64,000 nucleotides of DNA from Myotis daubentonii (Eukaryota > Chordata > Mammalia > Chiroptera > Vespertilionidae), in the NCBI RefSeq assembly GCF_963259705.1, contig NC_081851.1:58550855-58614854 (forward strand). Reading direction: 5' to 3'. The notes under the pieces are model-generated. The model had not been told where the DNA came from. It saw only the letters and a program-made list of their open reading frames with translations, and searched no databases. A program made the translations under genes and the position numbers. Below are positions 34,620 to 45,244 of the stretch, piece after piece; within the stretch, counting starts at the first letter, position 1, and the number at the start of each line of letters is the position of its first letter.

Positions 34620-34850
34620 CCAGGGCTCTGTACTTGAGGGAGACTTGAGTTTTGACACTTGGCTCTGTCTCTTTGCTATGTGATCTCAGGCAAGTTACCC
34701 TCTCCGATGCAGTTTCTCCTCTGTAAAAAAAAAGGGAATAGTAACATCTCCCTAGGGTTGCTGTCAGGATTAAATGAGATGATGCATATGAAATGTTTAA
34801 ATTAACATGATGCTGGGCACATAACAAGGGCTCAGATATTAGCTGCTGTT
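34620..34850 (+). repeat. MIR element
   Basis: ctatgtgatctcaggcaagt, 'tttctcctctgtaaaaaaaa' and aggattaaatgagatgatgc are classic MIR words. Confidence 0.85.
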
Positions 34851-35120
34851 ACTCCATAACATGAATATTCATAATAGCAGAGATTGTATCTGTCTTATTC
34901 ATTGTGTATTTTTAGTAAGTGCTCAGTAATATATGTAAATGAGTAAATGGAATACAGAATAAAGGCCGTGATTCAGCCCCATTTATAGAAGCCAAGTTTA
35001 TTCTAATACTGTTTTGTTGCCCTGTTGATCCTAATGCCTGCCTGGTGGGAGTAACATTGAGGTTTTCAATATTTGCTTTTTAAAATAGGTTCTGTCAATT
35101 ATAGGCAAACTTAGGTTTTT

Positions 35121-35356
35121 TTGTTTTGTTTTGTTTTTTAAATATATTATATTGATTTTTTACAGAGAGGAAGGGAGGGGGATAGAGAGTTAGAAACATT
35201 GATGAGAGAGAAACATCGATCAGCTGCCTCCTGTACACCTCCCACTGGGGATGTGCCCACAACCAAGGTACATGACCTTGACCGGAATCGAATCTGGGAC
35301 CCTTCAGTCCGCAGGCTGACGCTCTATCCACTGAGCCACTGAGCCAAACCGGTTAG
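35121..35356 (-). mobile_element. Ves SINE in COX7A2L intron 1
   Basis: Inverted full-length copy with an internal repeat of ccactgag at its tRNA-like head. Target duplication caaacttaggttttttt on both sides. Confidence 0.93.
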
Positions 35357-35894
35357 GACAAACTTAGGTTTTTTTGAAGAGAACAGGAACCAGGGGTCTA
35401 ACAACTGTATTTATTAATTTTGGGCAAAGAGTTTCCATTTTCATCTGTAAAAAAGGAAGAGGCTGAACTTGAACTCTACTTTCTAACTTTAAAATTTTAT
35501 TTTTCCTGGTTAGAATTTAATATAAAAGGAAGTGATTTTTATTGATTTGGAATCTAACTTCCTCATTTTAATCTGCAGGTTACTTTGGAGAACCATCTAT
35601 ATATCTGCCACTGTAGATGTACTTCTTCAGGTGGAAAGCCAGAGTTCCCCTTAGGCTCCTTCGTCCGTCTATATCTGCCTGTCTTAGTTATCTAAAGTTG
35701 TATTGCTTTTCCCAATGTTTTTTGTGTGTGTGTGTGTGTGAGGGAGACTGCAGGCCTCCTCTAAATTGTAGTCCGGCAGTGCTAAAAAGGGTTTGCAGAA
35801 GTAGGGGTGTTCTGGGGAAAAGGGGGGTTGGAGCTCTTCTTGTGAGGTCCATATCCATGACTGTTCGAAGTGGGCTAAGGGCCTTGGGTTCCTT

Positions 35895-36245
35895 TTAAAG
35901 TAACAGCTTTATTGAGATATGATTCACATACCATACACTTACTAATTTAAAATGTACCATTGAAGTTTATTTTAGTGTATTCACAGATAATGTGTAACCA
36001 TCGCCATATCAGTTTCAGAGTATTCCCATTACCTCAAAAAGAAACCTGTACCCTTCAGCTCTGATCCCCTTATTCCTGACCTCCCAGCCCTAAGCAACCA
36101 CTAGTCTCTTAGATTTTCCTAGTTTGGACTGTTATATGAATGGGATCATAATGTGGGCTTTTATGACTGGCTCCTTTTACTTGGTGCAGTATTTTCAAGG
36201 TTAATTGGTGTTATAGCATGAATCAGTACTTTAGTTTTCTTTCCC
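35895..36245 (+). repeat. L1M 3'-UTR fragment
   Basis: taacagctttattgagatat and 'agcaaccactagtctctta' mark a common L1M 3' UTR. The same unit occurs at 42112. Confidence 0.55.
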
Positions 36246-37087
36246 CTTAGGTCTTTTTTTTAAGCCTGTGGGTTTGTCCTTCCTTTATCAATGTGGCTGA
36301 GGTTACAAATAGTAACCTGTACTAACCCCCAAATCTCATTCAGTTTATATTTGTTGAATACCTGTGAGTGCAGGTACTCTACTTTAGGCATATATTTACT
36401 ATGTCACGCAGCCCTTTCAGTGGTAGATACTGTTACTATCATACACATGTCACACATGAGAACACTGAGGTTTCCTTTTTGTTTTTATAAAATTAAAGTT
36501 TTAAAAAAACTTACGGGCTTATTAATGCTGGAAAATTTAGTTACTCTAATTATTTTGTTTTGTGTTTGTTTTCTGGCTCTGAAAGACATCTCTTACCATT
36601 AAAGTTTCTTCCAGATAGAGGTATTTTTGTACTGTGTGTCTGAAAAGAATCTGAAGTCCTTTCTGGGGTTAGAGAGTCCATATTGGTATATCAGCTCACC
36701 AGGAGAAGGAAAGGGACCGCCAGCTCTTTCTTGAAACCAGAGTTTGTACAGATTATAAATGTTTTACTGGTTTGACAAGATAGACACAATAGTATTTCTA
36801 GAATGGGCCTTTGTTGTTTGTCCTTGCTCCCTGTGCCCCCCTCGCTTCTCCCCCTTCATGGCCGGGGTGCTTGACAGGTTGCTCTGGTAAAGTGGACTAG
36901 GGTATTTTGTTGAATGTTTAAGGACTTTAAACCTTAAACTTAAAAAATTAAAGGCCTTGTAATGCAGAGTTAGAGAGGCTTTCCTTCCCTCTCATGGTGG
37001 AATGACTCCGTCCACTATTCCAGACAGCCTGCTCCTTGAAAGGCTTGTTCAGATGCCCAGACATACTTTCTTCCTTTTTTCCTGCAG

Positions 37088-37219
37088 GGATTAAAGCCTG
37101 TGGTTTCCACAGAAGCACCGCCTATCATATTTGCCACACCAACTAAACTGACTTCTGATTATCCCACATATGATTATGCTGGGAAAAACAAAGTTCCAGA
37201 GCTGCAGAAGTTTTTCCAG
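37088..37219 (+). CDS. COX7A2L: COX7A2L coding exon 2
   Basis: The exon follows a strong acceptor (pyrimidine tract ending cctgcag) and ends at donor gtgaga. It encodes residues 25-68 (GLKPVVSTEAPPIIFATPTK, then on to KFFQ). This is the family-specific linker between the short N-terminal segment and the COX7A-like part. The motif YDYAGKNKVPELQKFFQ is intact. At residues 49-51 the bat has YPT where I recall STV in human, the most divergent spot in the protein. The exon is exactly 44 codons in phase 0 at both ends. The intron before it is 6.7 kb and carries a Helitron, a Ves SINE and old L1/MIR pieces. Confidence 0.95.
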
Positions 37220-37856
37220 GTGAGAGGAGGCACTTGGGAACAAAGAAGCCTGTGAAATAAATAGGTTTAAAAACAAACACTATGAAACCGAGTGTTAATC
37301 TAGTTTACTACCCCCTTCTCTCTTTTTCCTTAAATAGAATTCTTTTGATATTATTTGAGCCATAAACTAGTAGAACTCAATGTAGGTAGAAACTGATGAA
37401 AGAGAGAGGGTGATTAATTTTCTTATCAGTATTTGAGGGTATGCAGGTTTTTAAATTGCATATATTAGATGGAGGAAACAGTAGCATGTATTATGTATAA
37501 ACATTGTGAATAATCCAATATATATTTGGGTTTGGGACACATGCAGTGACTTTTGGCATTGAGTTTTCTTCTAATTGTTTTTTTGCCTCCTTGATATTAA
37601 AATTCACTGAGCTGTTACTAGAAGTGGAGGAGGCTCTCTTGGGTTTGCTGATCAACAGAGAGAAGCTAAAACTGGATTTTAAAATTTTATAAACATTAAT
37701 CTATATACAGATAATGTCTCAGATACCATGGGAGTGGTAGTGCCTGTTACTGCTGTTGCTGGGAGGTAGCTTCTCCCTCCTCAAAAATACTATGTCCAGA
37801 TTCAGGACTGGCCTGGGGACTTTTGATCAGTTTAATCCATTTTAATCTGATAAGTA

Positions 37857-38074
37857 AAATTTTTGTGTGTATGTGTGTTTTTGTTAATCTTCACCGGAGG
37901 ATATTTTTTTCATTGATTTTTTTAGAGAGAGTGGAAGGGAGGGAGTATCAGGAGAGAGAGAGCAACATCCTTGTGAGACACATTGATTGATTGCCTCCGG
38001 TGCCAGGGACTTGAATCTGAGACCCTTTGGTTCTCAGGCCGATGCTCTAACCACTGAGCAAGCTGGCAAGGGCT
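37857..38074 (-). mobile_element. Old Ves-type SINE in COX7A2L intron 2
   Basis: tgattgattgcctccggtgc and ctctaaccactgagcaagct mark the body and head. Flanks ctgataagt on both sides. Confidence 0.8.
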
Positions 38075-38655
38075 GATAAGTCCGTCTTGAGCAGGGTGGG
38101 GGGGGTCTTGGCGTTGCAGTGGGGAGGGATTTTGGAGACTGCAAAATAATGGATTAAACGTTTTATGGATTGTCGTTATTAAATGGATTTGACACACCTT
38201 AATGGAAAGAAGGTGGCTGAGTAAAAAATAATGGAATTGAACCTATTAACTGACCTGGTGTGCTCAGACTCCATCCACCAGTGATCAGGAAGTCAAAGTA
38301 AATATAGAGCATTTCTTGTGCCTATATAGCTCTTTAGTTAGCTGCTGGTTACCTTTATGTCTTAAAAAATTCACCAATGTGTCTTTCTTAGTTAAGCAAT
38401 ATGATAAATTCCTTAGAAATTTGGAATTTGTTGCATGCACATTCCTGAGGCTGTATTTTGGGGAATTATTTTGGATTTACAAACTTTAGTTACATTTATA
38501 AGAAAAAATACTAGTATTTCAATTAGCATTTTAATGGATTAGGGCTTTTCCCACTATAATGGGTTAGTCATGGAGTAGAGACATTTGTTCTTTACTAGCC
38601 TAAATTATAAATCTTTTTCTTATCAACCATGTCCTTGATAATTCTTTCTTTCAAG

Positions 38656-38796
38656 AAATCTGATGGTGTGCCCATCCACCTGAAACGAGGCCTGCCTGAC
38701 CAAATGCTTTACCGGACCACCATGGCACTGACGTTGGGAGGGACCATCTACTGCCTCATCGCCCTCTACATGGCTTCACAGCCCAGAAACAAATGA
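38656..38796 (+). CDS. COX7A2L: COX7A2L coding exon 3, with stop
   Basis: The acceptor is ttctttctttcaag and the exon encodes residues 69-114 followed by TGA. It starts KSDGVPVHLKRG, then carries a hydrophobic membrane span (about residues 89-107, [19 protein letters not shown]) and a short polar tail ending in RNK. The VPVH stretch with its histidine (residue 76) is complete. A short mouse allele that lacks two residues next to this histidine is reported to lose the supercomplex-assembly function, so this bat gene has the long, assembly-competent form. Remembered differences from human are A70S, V95L and K112R. The COX7A-like segment matches the subunit VIIa fold seen in complex IV. Confidence 0.95.
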   Translation, partial: KSDGVPIHLKRGLPDQMLYRTTMALTLGGTIYCLIALYMASQPRNK

Positions 38797-39525
38797 ATTA
38801 GGCTGCAAAAGACTGGTTTGCTTTTTGGCATAAACCCTTTGAATTTTTGTTTCTGTAAAAAAAATTTTTTTTACTTGAATGGTCTACTTACTATTTTGCA
38901 AGAAAAAAAATAGAAGAAAATAAGACAATATTTTGGTTTGTTTATGAAATGCACATGGCCTGTCAGAGCTCATTTGACAGTTACAACTATTGCTCGAAGA
39001 AGTGCTGCTGCTCTGCGAGTTTGAGCTGATTTCCCTGGAGGTTCTGGGTGGAGGCTGCACACAGACTCATTAACGGCGGTCTGTGCTCGGGTCCTTGGGG
39101 ACCCATGGTGGCCTTTTTGAGCATGTGGGGCAGAAACCTTTCTGGGTTTGGATATGTCTGAGGCAGGAAGACAAAAGCCAAGGCCAGGTGCATGAAATGA
39201 AGTATTGTGTCTGTAGTTACCTTGGGGATTTTCCATCTTGCAGTAAAATGTTAATAGAAATTATTTGCAGCACGCCTCTATTCATTGGGCAGTTTGTTTC
39301 AAAGGGTTATTTGCCTCATCCCAGATCTTTAGTGAAATTTTATGTGTAATTATTATGTATTTATTCCACTATGGGAATAGAACACCTGTTTAGTGTTGCA
39401 TTTTAGACCGATGTCTGTTTTATTAATGAAACTGTGACACAAAGACTCCTTTACCTTTTAAAAACATTATGATTTTTAAGTTATGATTTATTTTGATTGT
39501 GGAATAAATACATGAATGAAAAATC
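38797..39525 (+). other. COX7A2L: 3' UTR of COX7A2L
   Basis: About 730 bp of unique AT-rich sequence follow the stop codon with no SINE, up to the AATAAA signal at 39503. The end at about 39.52 kb is inferred from the usual 10-30 bp spacing to cleavage. Confidence 0.7.
39503..39508 (+). terminator. COX7A2L: AATAAA poly(A) signal of COX7A2L
   Basis: The canonical hexamer lies in ggaataaatac, about 710 bp after the stop codon. A T-rich stretch (tttgaagttttttaaatg) follows at the distance expected for a downstream element. Confidence 0.7.
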
Positions 39526-39529
39526 TGAA

Positions 39530-39838
39530 GTTTGAAGTTTTTTAAATGATCTTTCAGAAAAATTTCAGAACACCAGAGGCATCTTAAACCTGAGTCTTAA
39601 TTTCTTTCTTTTTAATTTGGTACCAGATAATCTTTACAAAATAGTTCCTCAAAGTCTAGTAATAGAAGGCTAATGGTATACTGATGATTACCATATGCTT
39701 CCTAGGAAACCTGCTTGCCTCGTAGTGAAATGTGCCTGTTACACACAGTTCATTTAGACATTAATTTCCTGTGCCATCACAGTTGGTAGACTCACACACC
39801 CTACATTAATGCTGAAAAAAGGTGGAATTTTATTATAT
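39530..39838. other. Intergenic DNA just after COX7A2L
   Basis: Unique AT-rich sequence; no feature recognised. Confidence 0.4.
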
Positions 39839-39839
39839 A

Positions 39840-40402
39840 CTAGAGGCCAGGTGCACAAAATTTGTGTACAGGAGGGGGGGGGTGTCCCCTCAGCCCGGCC
39901 TGCATCCTCTCGCAATCCTGAACCGCTGGCTCCTAACCATTCTCCTGCCTGCCTGATCACCTCTAACCACTTTGCCTGCCTGCCTGATCGCCCCTAACCA
40001 CTCTGCTTGCCTGCCTGCCTGATCGCCTCTAACTGCCTCTGCCTCAGCCTCAGCCCCCGCTGCCGCAGCTTCGTCTAGAACAGTGATGGCGAACCTATGA
40101 CATGCGTGTCAGAGGTGACATGCAAACTCATTTTTTTTGGTTGATTTTTCTTTGTTAAATGGCCTTTAAATATATAAAATAAATATCAAAAATATAAGTC
40201 TTTGTTTTACTATGGTTGCAAATATCAAAAAATTTCTATATGTGACACGGCACCAGAGTTAAGTTAGAGTTTTTCAAAATGCTGACACGCCGAGCTCAAA
40301 AGGTTTGCCATCACTGGTCTAGAAGGATGTCTGGAATGACGTCTGGAAGGTCGTTCAGAAGGTCGTTCAGCTGTCTGGTCTAATTAGCATATTATGCTTT
40401 TA
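39840..40402 (-). mobile_element. Helitron array, unit 1 (HeliBat-type)
   Basis: Starts ctagaggccaggtgcac (the CTAG 3' end of the - strand copy) and runs to aattagcatattatgctttta, where the final ten bases of the 5' terminus are missing and unit 2 starts. It is interrupted by the hAT at 40081. Confidence 0.85.
40081..40316. mobile_element. hAT MITE nested in Helitron unit 1
   Basis: Sister of the element at 4440, 236 bp, ends cagtgatggcgaacct and aggtttgccatcactg. Perfect 8-bp target duplication gtctagaa (40073-40080, 40317-40324). Confidence 0.92.
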
Positions 40403-41084
40403 CTAGTGGCCCAGTGCACGAAATTCGTGCATGGAGGGGGGGGGGTGTGTCCCTCGGCCCGGCCTGCACCCTCTCCAATCTGGGACCCCTGGAAGAATGT
40501 CCTACTGCTGGTTTACAGGGATTGGGTCTAAACCGGCAGTCGGACATCCCTCTCAAAATCCGGGACTGCTGGCTCCTAACCGCTCACCTGCCTGCTTGCC
40601 TGATTGCCCCAACCACTCTGCCTGCCAGCCTGCTCACCCCCAACTGCTCCCCGCCGCTGGCCTGCTTGCCCCCAAATGCCCCCCCACCAGCCTGACCACC
40701 CCCAACTGCCCCCTGTGCCAGTGTACTTACCCCCAACTGCTCACCGTGCCAGTGTGCTCACTCCCAACTGCCCCCCCTGCTGGCCTGTTTGCCCCCACCT
40801 TCCCTCCCCACTGGCTTGCTCGCCTCCAACTGCCCCCCTGCTGGCCTGCTCACTCCAAACTGCCCCCCCACAGTCCTGATCACCCCCAACTGACTCCCAC
40901 TGATGGCCTGCTCGCCCCCCACCGGTCCCCCCCACCGGCCTGATCACCCACAACTGCCGTCCCCTCTTGGCCTCTAACCTCCTCTACCTCGGCCCCACCA
41001 CCATGGCTTTGTCCAGAAGAACGTCGGGAAGGTCTCCTGGAAGGTCTCCCAGTCTAATTAGCATATTACCCTTTTATTAGTATA
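40403..41084 (-). mobile_element. Helitron array, unit 2 (HeliBat-type)
   Basis: ctagtggcccagtgcacgaa at one end and attacccttttattagtata at the other. The middle, about 40590-40960, is a degenerate C-rich tandem repeat (unit roughly 25-30 bp with gcccccaactg). The 170-codon Pro/Cys-rich frame over it is an artefact of that repeat. Confidence 0.87.
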
Positions 41085-41579
41085 GAGGCCTGGTGCACGG
41101 GTGGGGGCCAGCTGGTTTGCCCTGAAGGGTGTCCCGGATCAGGGTGGGGGTTCCCTTGGGGCATGGGGTGGCCTGGGCGAGGGGCCTGTGGTGGTTTGCA
41201 GGCTGGCCATGCCCCCATGGGGTGAGGGTCCCTGCTGGGGGCGTGGCCAGCCTGGGAGGGGCTGAGGGCTGTTTTCAAGCTGGCCACACCCCCTTCAGGG
41301 TGGGGGTTCCCACTGGGGTGCCTGGCCAGCCTGGGTGAGGGGCTGAGGGCCATTTTCAGGCTGGCCACAACCCCTGGAGACCCAGACCCCCAGCCCCTCC
41401 TTCAGCAGCGGCCAGGGCAGGAGGGAAGCTTGGCTTCCTCTGTCACCAGGGGCAACCCAAGCCTCCAGCTCCATGGCCACCGCCATCTTTGTTGGGCTAA
41501 TTTGCGTACTTGCCCTGATTGGCTGGTGGGTGTAGCAGAGGGATGGTCAATTTGCATGTTTTCTTTTTATTAGTGTAGA
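41085..41579 (-). mobile_element. Helitron array, unit 3 (different subfamily)
   Basis: The body has repeated 'ctggccagcctggg' and gtgggggttccc words, unlike units 1 and 2. It ends tttttattagtgtaga before T, a Helitron 5' terminus read on the + strand. The junction with unit 2 shares taga. Confidence 0.78.
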
Positions 41580-42180
41580 TTATTATAGATGAAGTGGTGG
41601 TCTGTATCTTGTCATAACAAAGGATAGTGATTTCTTACTGAGGGTAAAATACTGTGTTTATAAACAATAGCATTCCCAAAGGCTCGGTAGTTGTTATTTG
41701 TCTGTATAAGTCTAAACTTTATTTTTTGATATTTCTCCCAAGTTTTTATTTTGAAAAATTTCAGATGACAGAAACATTGCAAGAATAGTACAAAATACAC
41801 CTGTACATCCTTCACTTGGATCACTTGTTATCAATATATAGCCACTTTTGCTTTTTCTTGCTTTCCCAAAGCACAGGCACACAATGAATGTATGTACATA
41901 AACATTTGGTTTTTGCTAAATCATTTAAGATTAAGCTATAGAATTATGATGATTCAGCCATAAATACTTTAGCCAGTATCTCCTAAGAGTAAGGATATAA
42001 CTCATTTGTCACACCCCATTTAACATTGATAACAATACTGATACCTAATATAGAGTCTCTCTTTAATTTTCCCCAGGTATCCTAATAATGTGTCCTTTGT
42101 AGTTATGTTTTTTAAAATAACAGCTTTATTATGATATAATTCACATACCATACAATTCACCTTTTGAAGTGTACAATTCA

Positions 42181-42380
42181 GCCCTGAGTAGTGGTTAGAG
42201 TGTGGGCCCATGCACCAAAGGGTTGTGGGTTTGATTCCGGGTCCCAGTAGGGGTGTATGTGGGAGGCAACCAATCGATGTTTCTCACATCAATGTTTCTC
42301 TCTCCCCTGCTTCCTACCTGCCACTCTCTAAAAGGCAATGGAAAAAATATCCTCTGGTGAGGATTGACAGCAACAACAAA
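42181..42380 (+). mobile_element. Ves SINE, internally shortened
   Basis: Head gagtagtggttagagtgtgg, tail with acagcaacaacaaaaa. Target duplication aagtgtacaattcag on both sides. Confidence 0.85.
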
Positions 42381-42590
42381 AAGTGTACAATTCAGTGGGT
42401 TTTCCTAAATTCAGAGTTGTGCTACCATTGCCACAAATCAGTTTTAAAACAGTTTTATTACCCTAAGAGGAAACTCTATGTGCCATTAGCAGTCACTTCC
42501 CTTCCCTACCCTAACTTCTAGCCCTGGGCAACCACTAATCTATTTTCTGTCTCTCTAGATTTTTTTCTTTCTGGGCATTTCATATAAATA

Positions 42591-43264
42591 CAGTAAAACC
42601 TCAACGTAACGGACTAATTCAGACGCGGGGTATCTGTTAAAACTGAAAATTCGTTATATAATAGAGTAGGTTTTCCGAATGCATGTTAACAAAACTGACA
42701 AATTAGTTTACCTGTTCTTACTGATGTAGATAATTTGTGAATTTAAATTTATGTATGAAAATTTTAATTTCATGTAGAAGTTTTCTATATGTATTACAGC
42801 AATTAAAAATTTATATTGAATAGATCACTGCAAGTAAATAAATGCTAGAACATTGGCTAGCATGCATTAAAACTGCTGCAGAAAGTCATGCCATGCAACA
42901 ACAGAACCAATTACCACTTGCAATGTGGTGCGATCGTGTGCTAATCATTTGCTGAACATTGTTTACTAGCGGTGACTCTTGGATATAAATATGTAGACTG
43001 TAGTTGTAGATGTGTAATATTTAATTATGTGAAATTACTACAGTTTTTCCCAACATTTGGCCTATCTGCCTAAATTTGTTGAAAATAACAGTGAATTAAT
43101 AACAAATGAAAATGACCTGTTAATTTAATTATAAGCAAATATAGGTTAAAAGTATTTTCAAATTAACAGGGCATTAATTTTTGCATATGACGTGTGGACC
43201 AGAAATTTTGTTTGTTAAATCGAAAGTCTGTTAAATTGAAGTCTGCAAAATCGAGGGTTTACTG
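42591..43264. mobile_element. Tigger-like (pogo) DNA transposon, nonautonomous
   Basis: Ends cagtaaaacctcaacgtaac and aaaatcgagggtttactg are inverted; TA flanks both sides (42589-90, 43265-66). The 674-bp body has no transposase frame. Confidence 0.8.
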
Positions 43265-43504
43265 TATAATCAATCATACAATATGTGATCTTTTGTAACT
43301 GATTTCTCTCACTGTAATGATTTCAAGGTTCATCTATATTGTATTATGTATCAGTACTTCATTCCTTTTATGGCTGAATAATATTATATGGATATACCAC
43401 ATTTTCTTTATCTCTTCATCAGTTGATGGATATTTAGGTTATTGCCACTTTTGGCTATTATGAATAATGAATGTTTTTATGAATGTTGGTATACAAGTAT
43501 TTTT

Positions 43505-43590
43505 TTATTTTTAGATTTATTGGGTCAACACTGGTTAACACAGTAATACAGGTTTCAGGTGCACAGATCTACATCAGGTATTTGATGGAC
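43505..43590 (+). repeat. Fragment of the dispersed repeat seen at 25255
   Basis: tttattgggtcaacactggt, 'aggtttcaggtgcacagat'. It interrupts the L1 3' UTR, which seems to resume at 43590. Confidence 0.45.
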
Positions 43591-43649
43591 ATAGGGCATA
43601 TAATGAGTGGAAATGCTGAGTCCTATGGTAACTCCATATTTAACCTTTT

Positions 43650-43722
43650 TTAAAAATTGATTTTTAGAGAGAGGGAGGAAGAAAGAGAGAGAAACTGATG
43701 AGAGAGAGAAACATTGATCGAC
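43650..43722 (-). mobile_element. 5'-truncated Ves SINE
   Basis: Only the 3' part remains: ttgatttttagagagaggga, then gaaacattgatcgactgcc. Confidence 0.65.
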
Positions 43723-44071
43723 TGCCAGTATTTTGCAGAATATCCTTTAACTTGGATTTGTCTAATGGTCTCCTTATAATTGGATCCAGGTTAAACATTT
43801 TTGTCAGGAATTCTTTATAGATAGTGTGTTTTCCTTATTATATCAGTGGTATAATAAGGTACTCAAAACCAGTTTGTCCCATTATTGATGATTTGAAGTA
43901 GATAATTAAAATGTGAGATTTCTCCCTTGTAAAGATACCCTTTCCCCTTTGTAATTAACAAGTAATCTGTGGGGTGATATTTGAGACTGGGAATATCCTA
44001 TTTTCAATAGTTTTGCATCCAGTGTTAGTGTTCATTGATGATTCTTTGAATAATTTATTTTCATTTTTGGG

Positions 44072-44266
44072 GGATATGTTCTTTGTTATTGATTTTAGAG
44101 AGACGGGAAGAGAGGGAGAGGGAGAGAAACATCCATTGGCTATCTCCTGCATGCCCCTGACCAGGGTTCGAACCTGCACCCAGGCATGTGGCCCGACCGG
44201 AAATTGAACTGGCCACCCCTTGGTACGTGGGACGATGTTCAACCAATTGAGCCACAGCGGCTGGGC
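44072..44266 (-). mobile_element. Ves-family SINE
   Basis: attgattttagagagacggg, tatctcctgcatgcccctga and 'caattgagccacagcggctg' mark body and tRNA-like head. Confidence 0.83.
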
Positions 44267-44445
44267 TCAGTCTTTTTTATTTTATTTTATTGTTGACAGG
44301 ATTACAGATGTCTCCCATCCCCCACTCTACCTCCCCCTTCTGCCCAGTCCTTCCCTACCCCCCAGGTCTTCACCAACCTATTGTTGTCTTTGGGTTATGC
44401 ATAGAAGTATACAAGTTCTTTGGTTTATCTCTCCTTGTCCCCTGA
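44267..44445 (-). repeat. L1 3' end, inverted
   Basis: ttattgttgacaggattaca followed by C-rich tctcccatcccccac is the reverse of the G-rich L1 3' end like that at 50390. Confidence 0.5.
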
Positions 44446-44639
44446 CCTGAGTCATTTATTTTTAAGATGGTTTTAAAAAGTGACTTTCTATTCTGTCATT
44501 TCTTCTGCAATGTTGATATTTTTCTGTGAAGATGAGTACCCCCCTTTTAAAAAGTTTTAATGTAATTTTCTCATTCATTGTAATAACCATCTCTGTAGTT
44601 ATCATTCTGATGCTCAAATTCAGCTCAAATTTGGTTTCT

Positions 44640-45240
44640 GTGTCCTGTTGACATGCCCCTGTCAGTCTCTGAGCATTTCTTCACTTCCTGACACACAAGA
44701 TGCTTTCCATGCTGACCTTACATTGTCTCCAGCCCCGTTGCCTCTGGTTACGTTCAGGTGTGTTCTATTCACAGATCAGATGCATTTTCCTTCGCTGCCT
44801 GTTTTGTTTTTGCCCAAGTGGCATTATACATTCTTAATACTCACAGTCTGGAGATTGTTCTCTGCTTTATTTTTCTGCATTGTGTTCCATTTTATGAACA
44901 TACCATAGTTTATTTAACTAGTCTCCTTTTGATGGTTAGTTAGCCGTATCTTTTTTGCTTTTATAAGCACTCCTTTAATGTATAATCTTTTTGTCATTTT
45001 TTATATTACTGAATATATTTGTAGGGTCATTTCTAGAAGTGAGACTTCTAGAGAATGTGCATCCCCCATTGTGATAGCTATTCCTCACTAAAGCGATGGT
45101 GCTGATGTATGTTCCTGTCTAGCCATGAGGGGAGTGCCTGCTCGCCCTCTTCTTTGCCAATCTGGTAAGTGATAAAATTCCTTTGGTTTAAAGTGCCTTC
45201 CTATTGAAATTAGTGATGTTGAATATCTTTCTTTTATTTA
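44640..45240 (+). repeat. L1M 3'-UTR fragment
   Basis: ttatgaacataccatagttt and agtgagacttctagagaatg fit an L1M 3' end. The start of the fragment is uncertain. Confidence 0.45.
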
Positions 45241-45244
45241 AAAT

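Larger units (their letters stand above)
41740..43500 (+). repeat. L1M 3'-UTR, split by two insertions
   Basis: L1M landmarks (gaaaaatttcagatgacaga, aataacagctttattatgat, caaccactaatctattttct, 'tcagttgatggatatttagg') run in order on both sides of the Ves at 42181 and the Tigger at 42591. Confidence 0.6.

Noticed and set aside
40431..40943. 170-codon Pro/Cys-rich frame
   Set aside because: It is the translation of the C-rich tandem repeat within a Helitron; all three frames are open for the same reason.
39840..41579. CRISPR-like or satellite array
   Set aside because: The repeats are degenerate, spacing is irregular and they sit inside Helitron units; the organism is a mammal.
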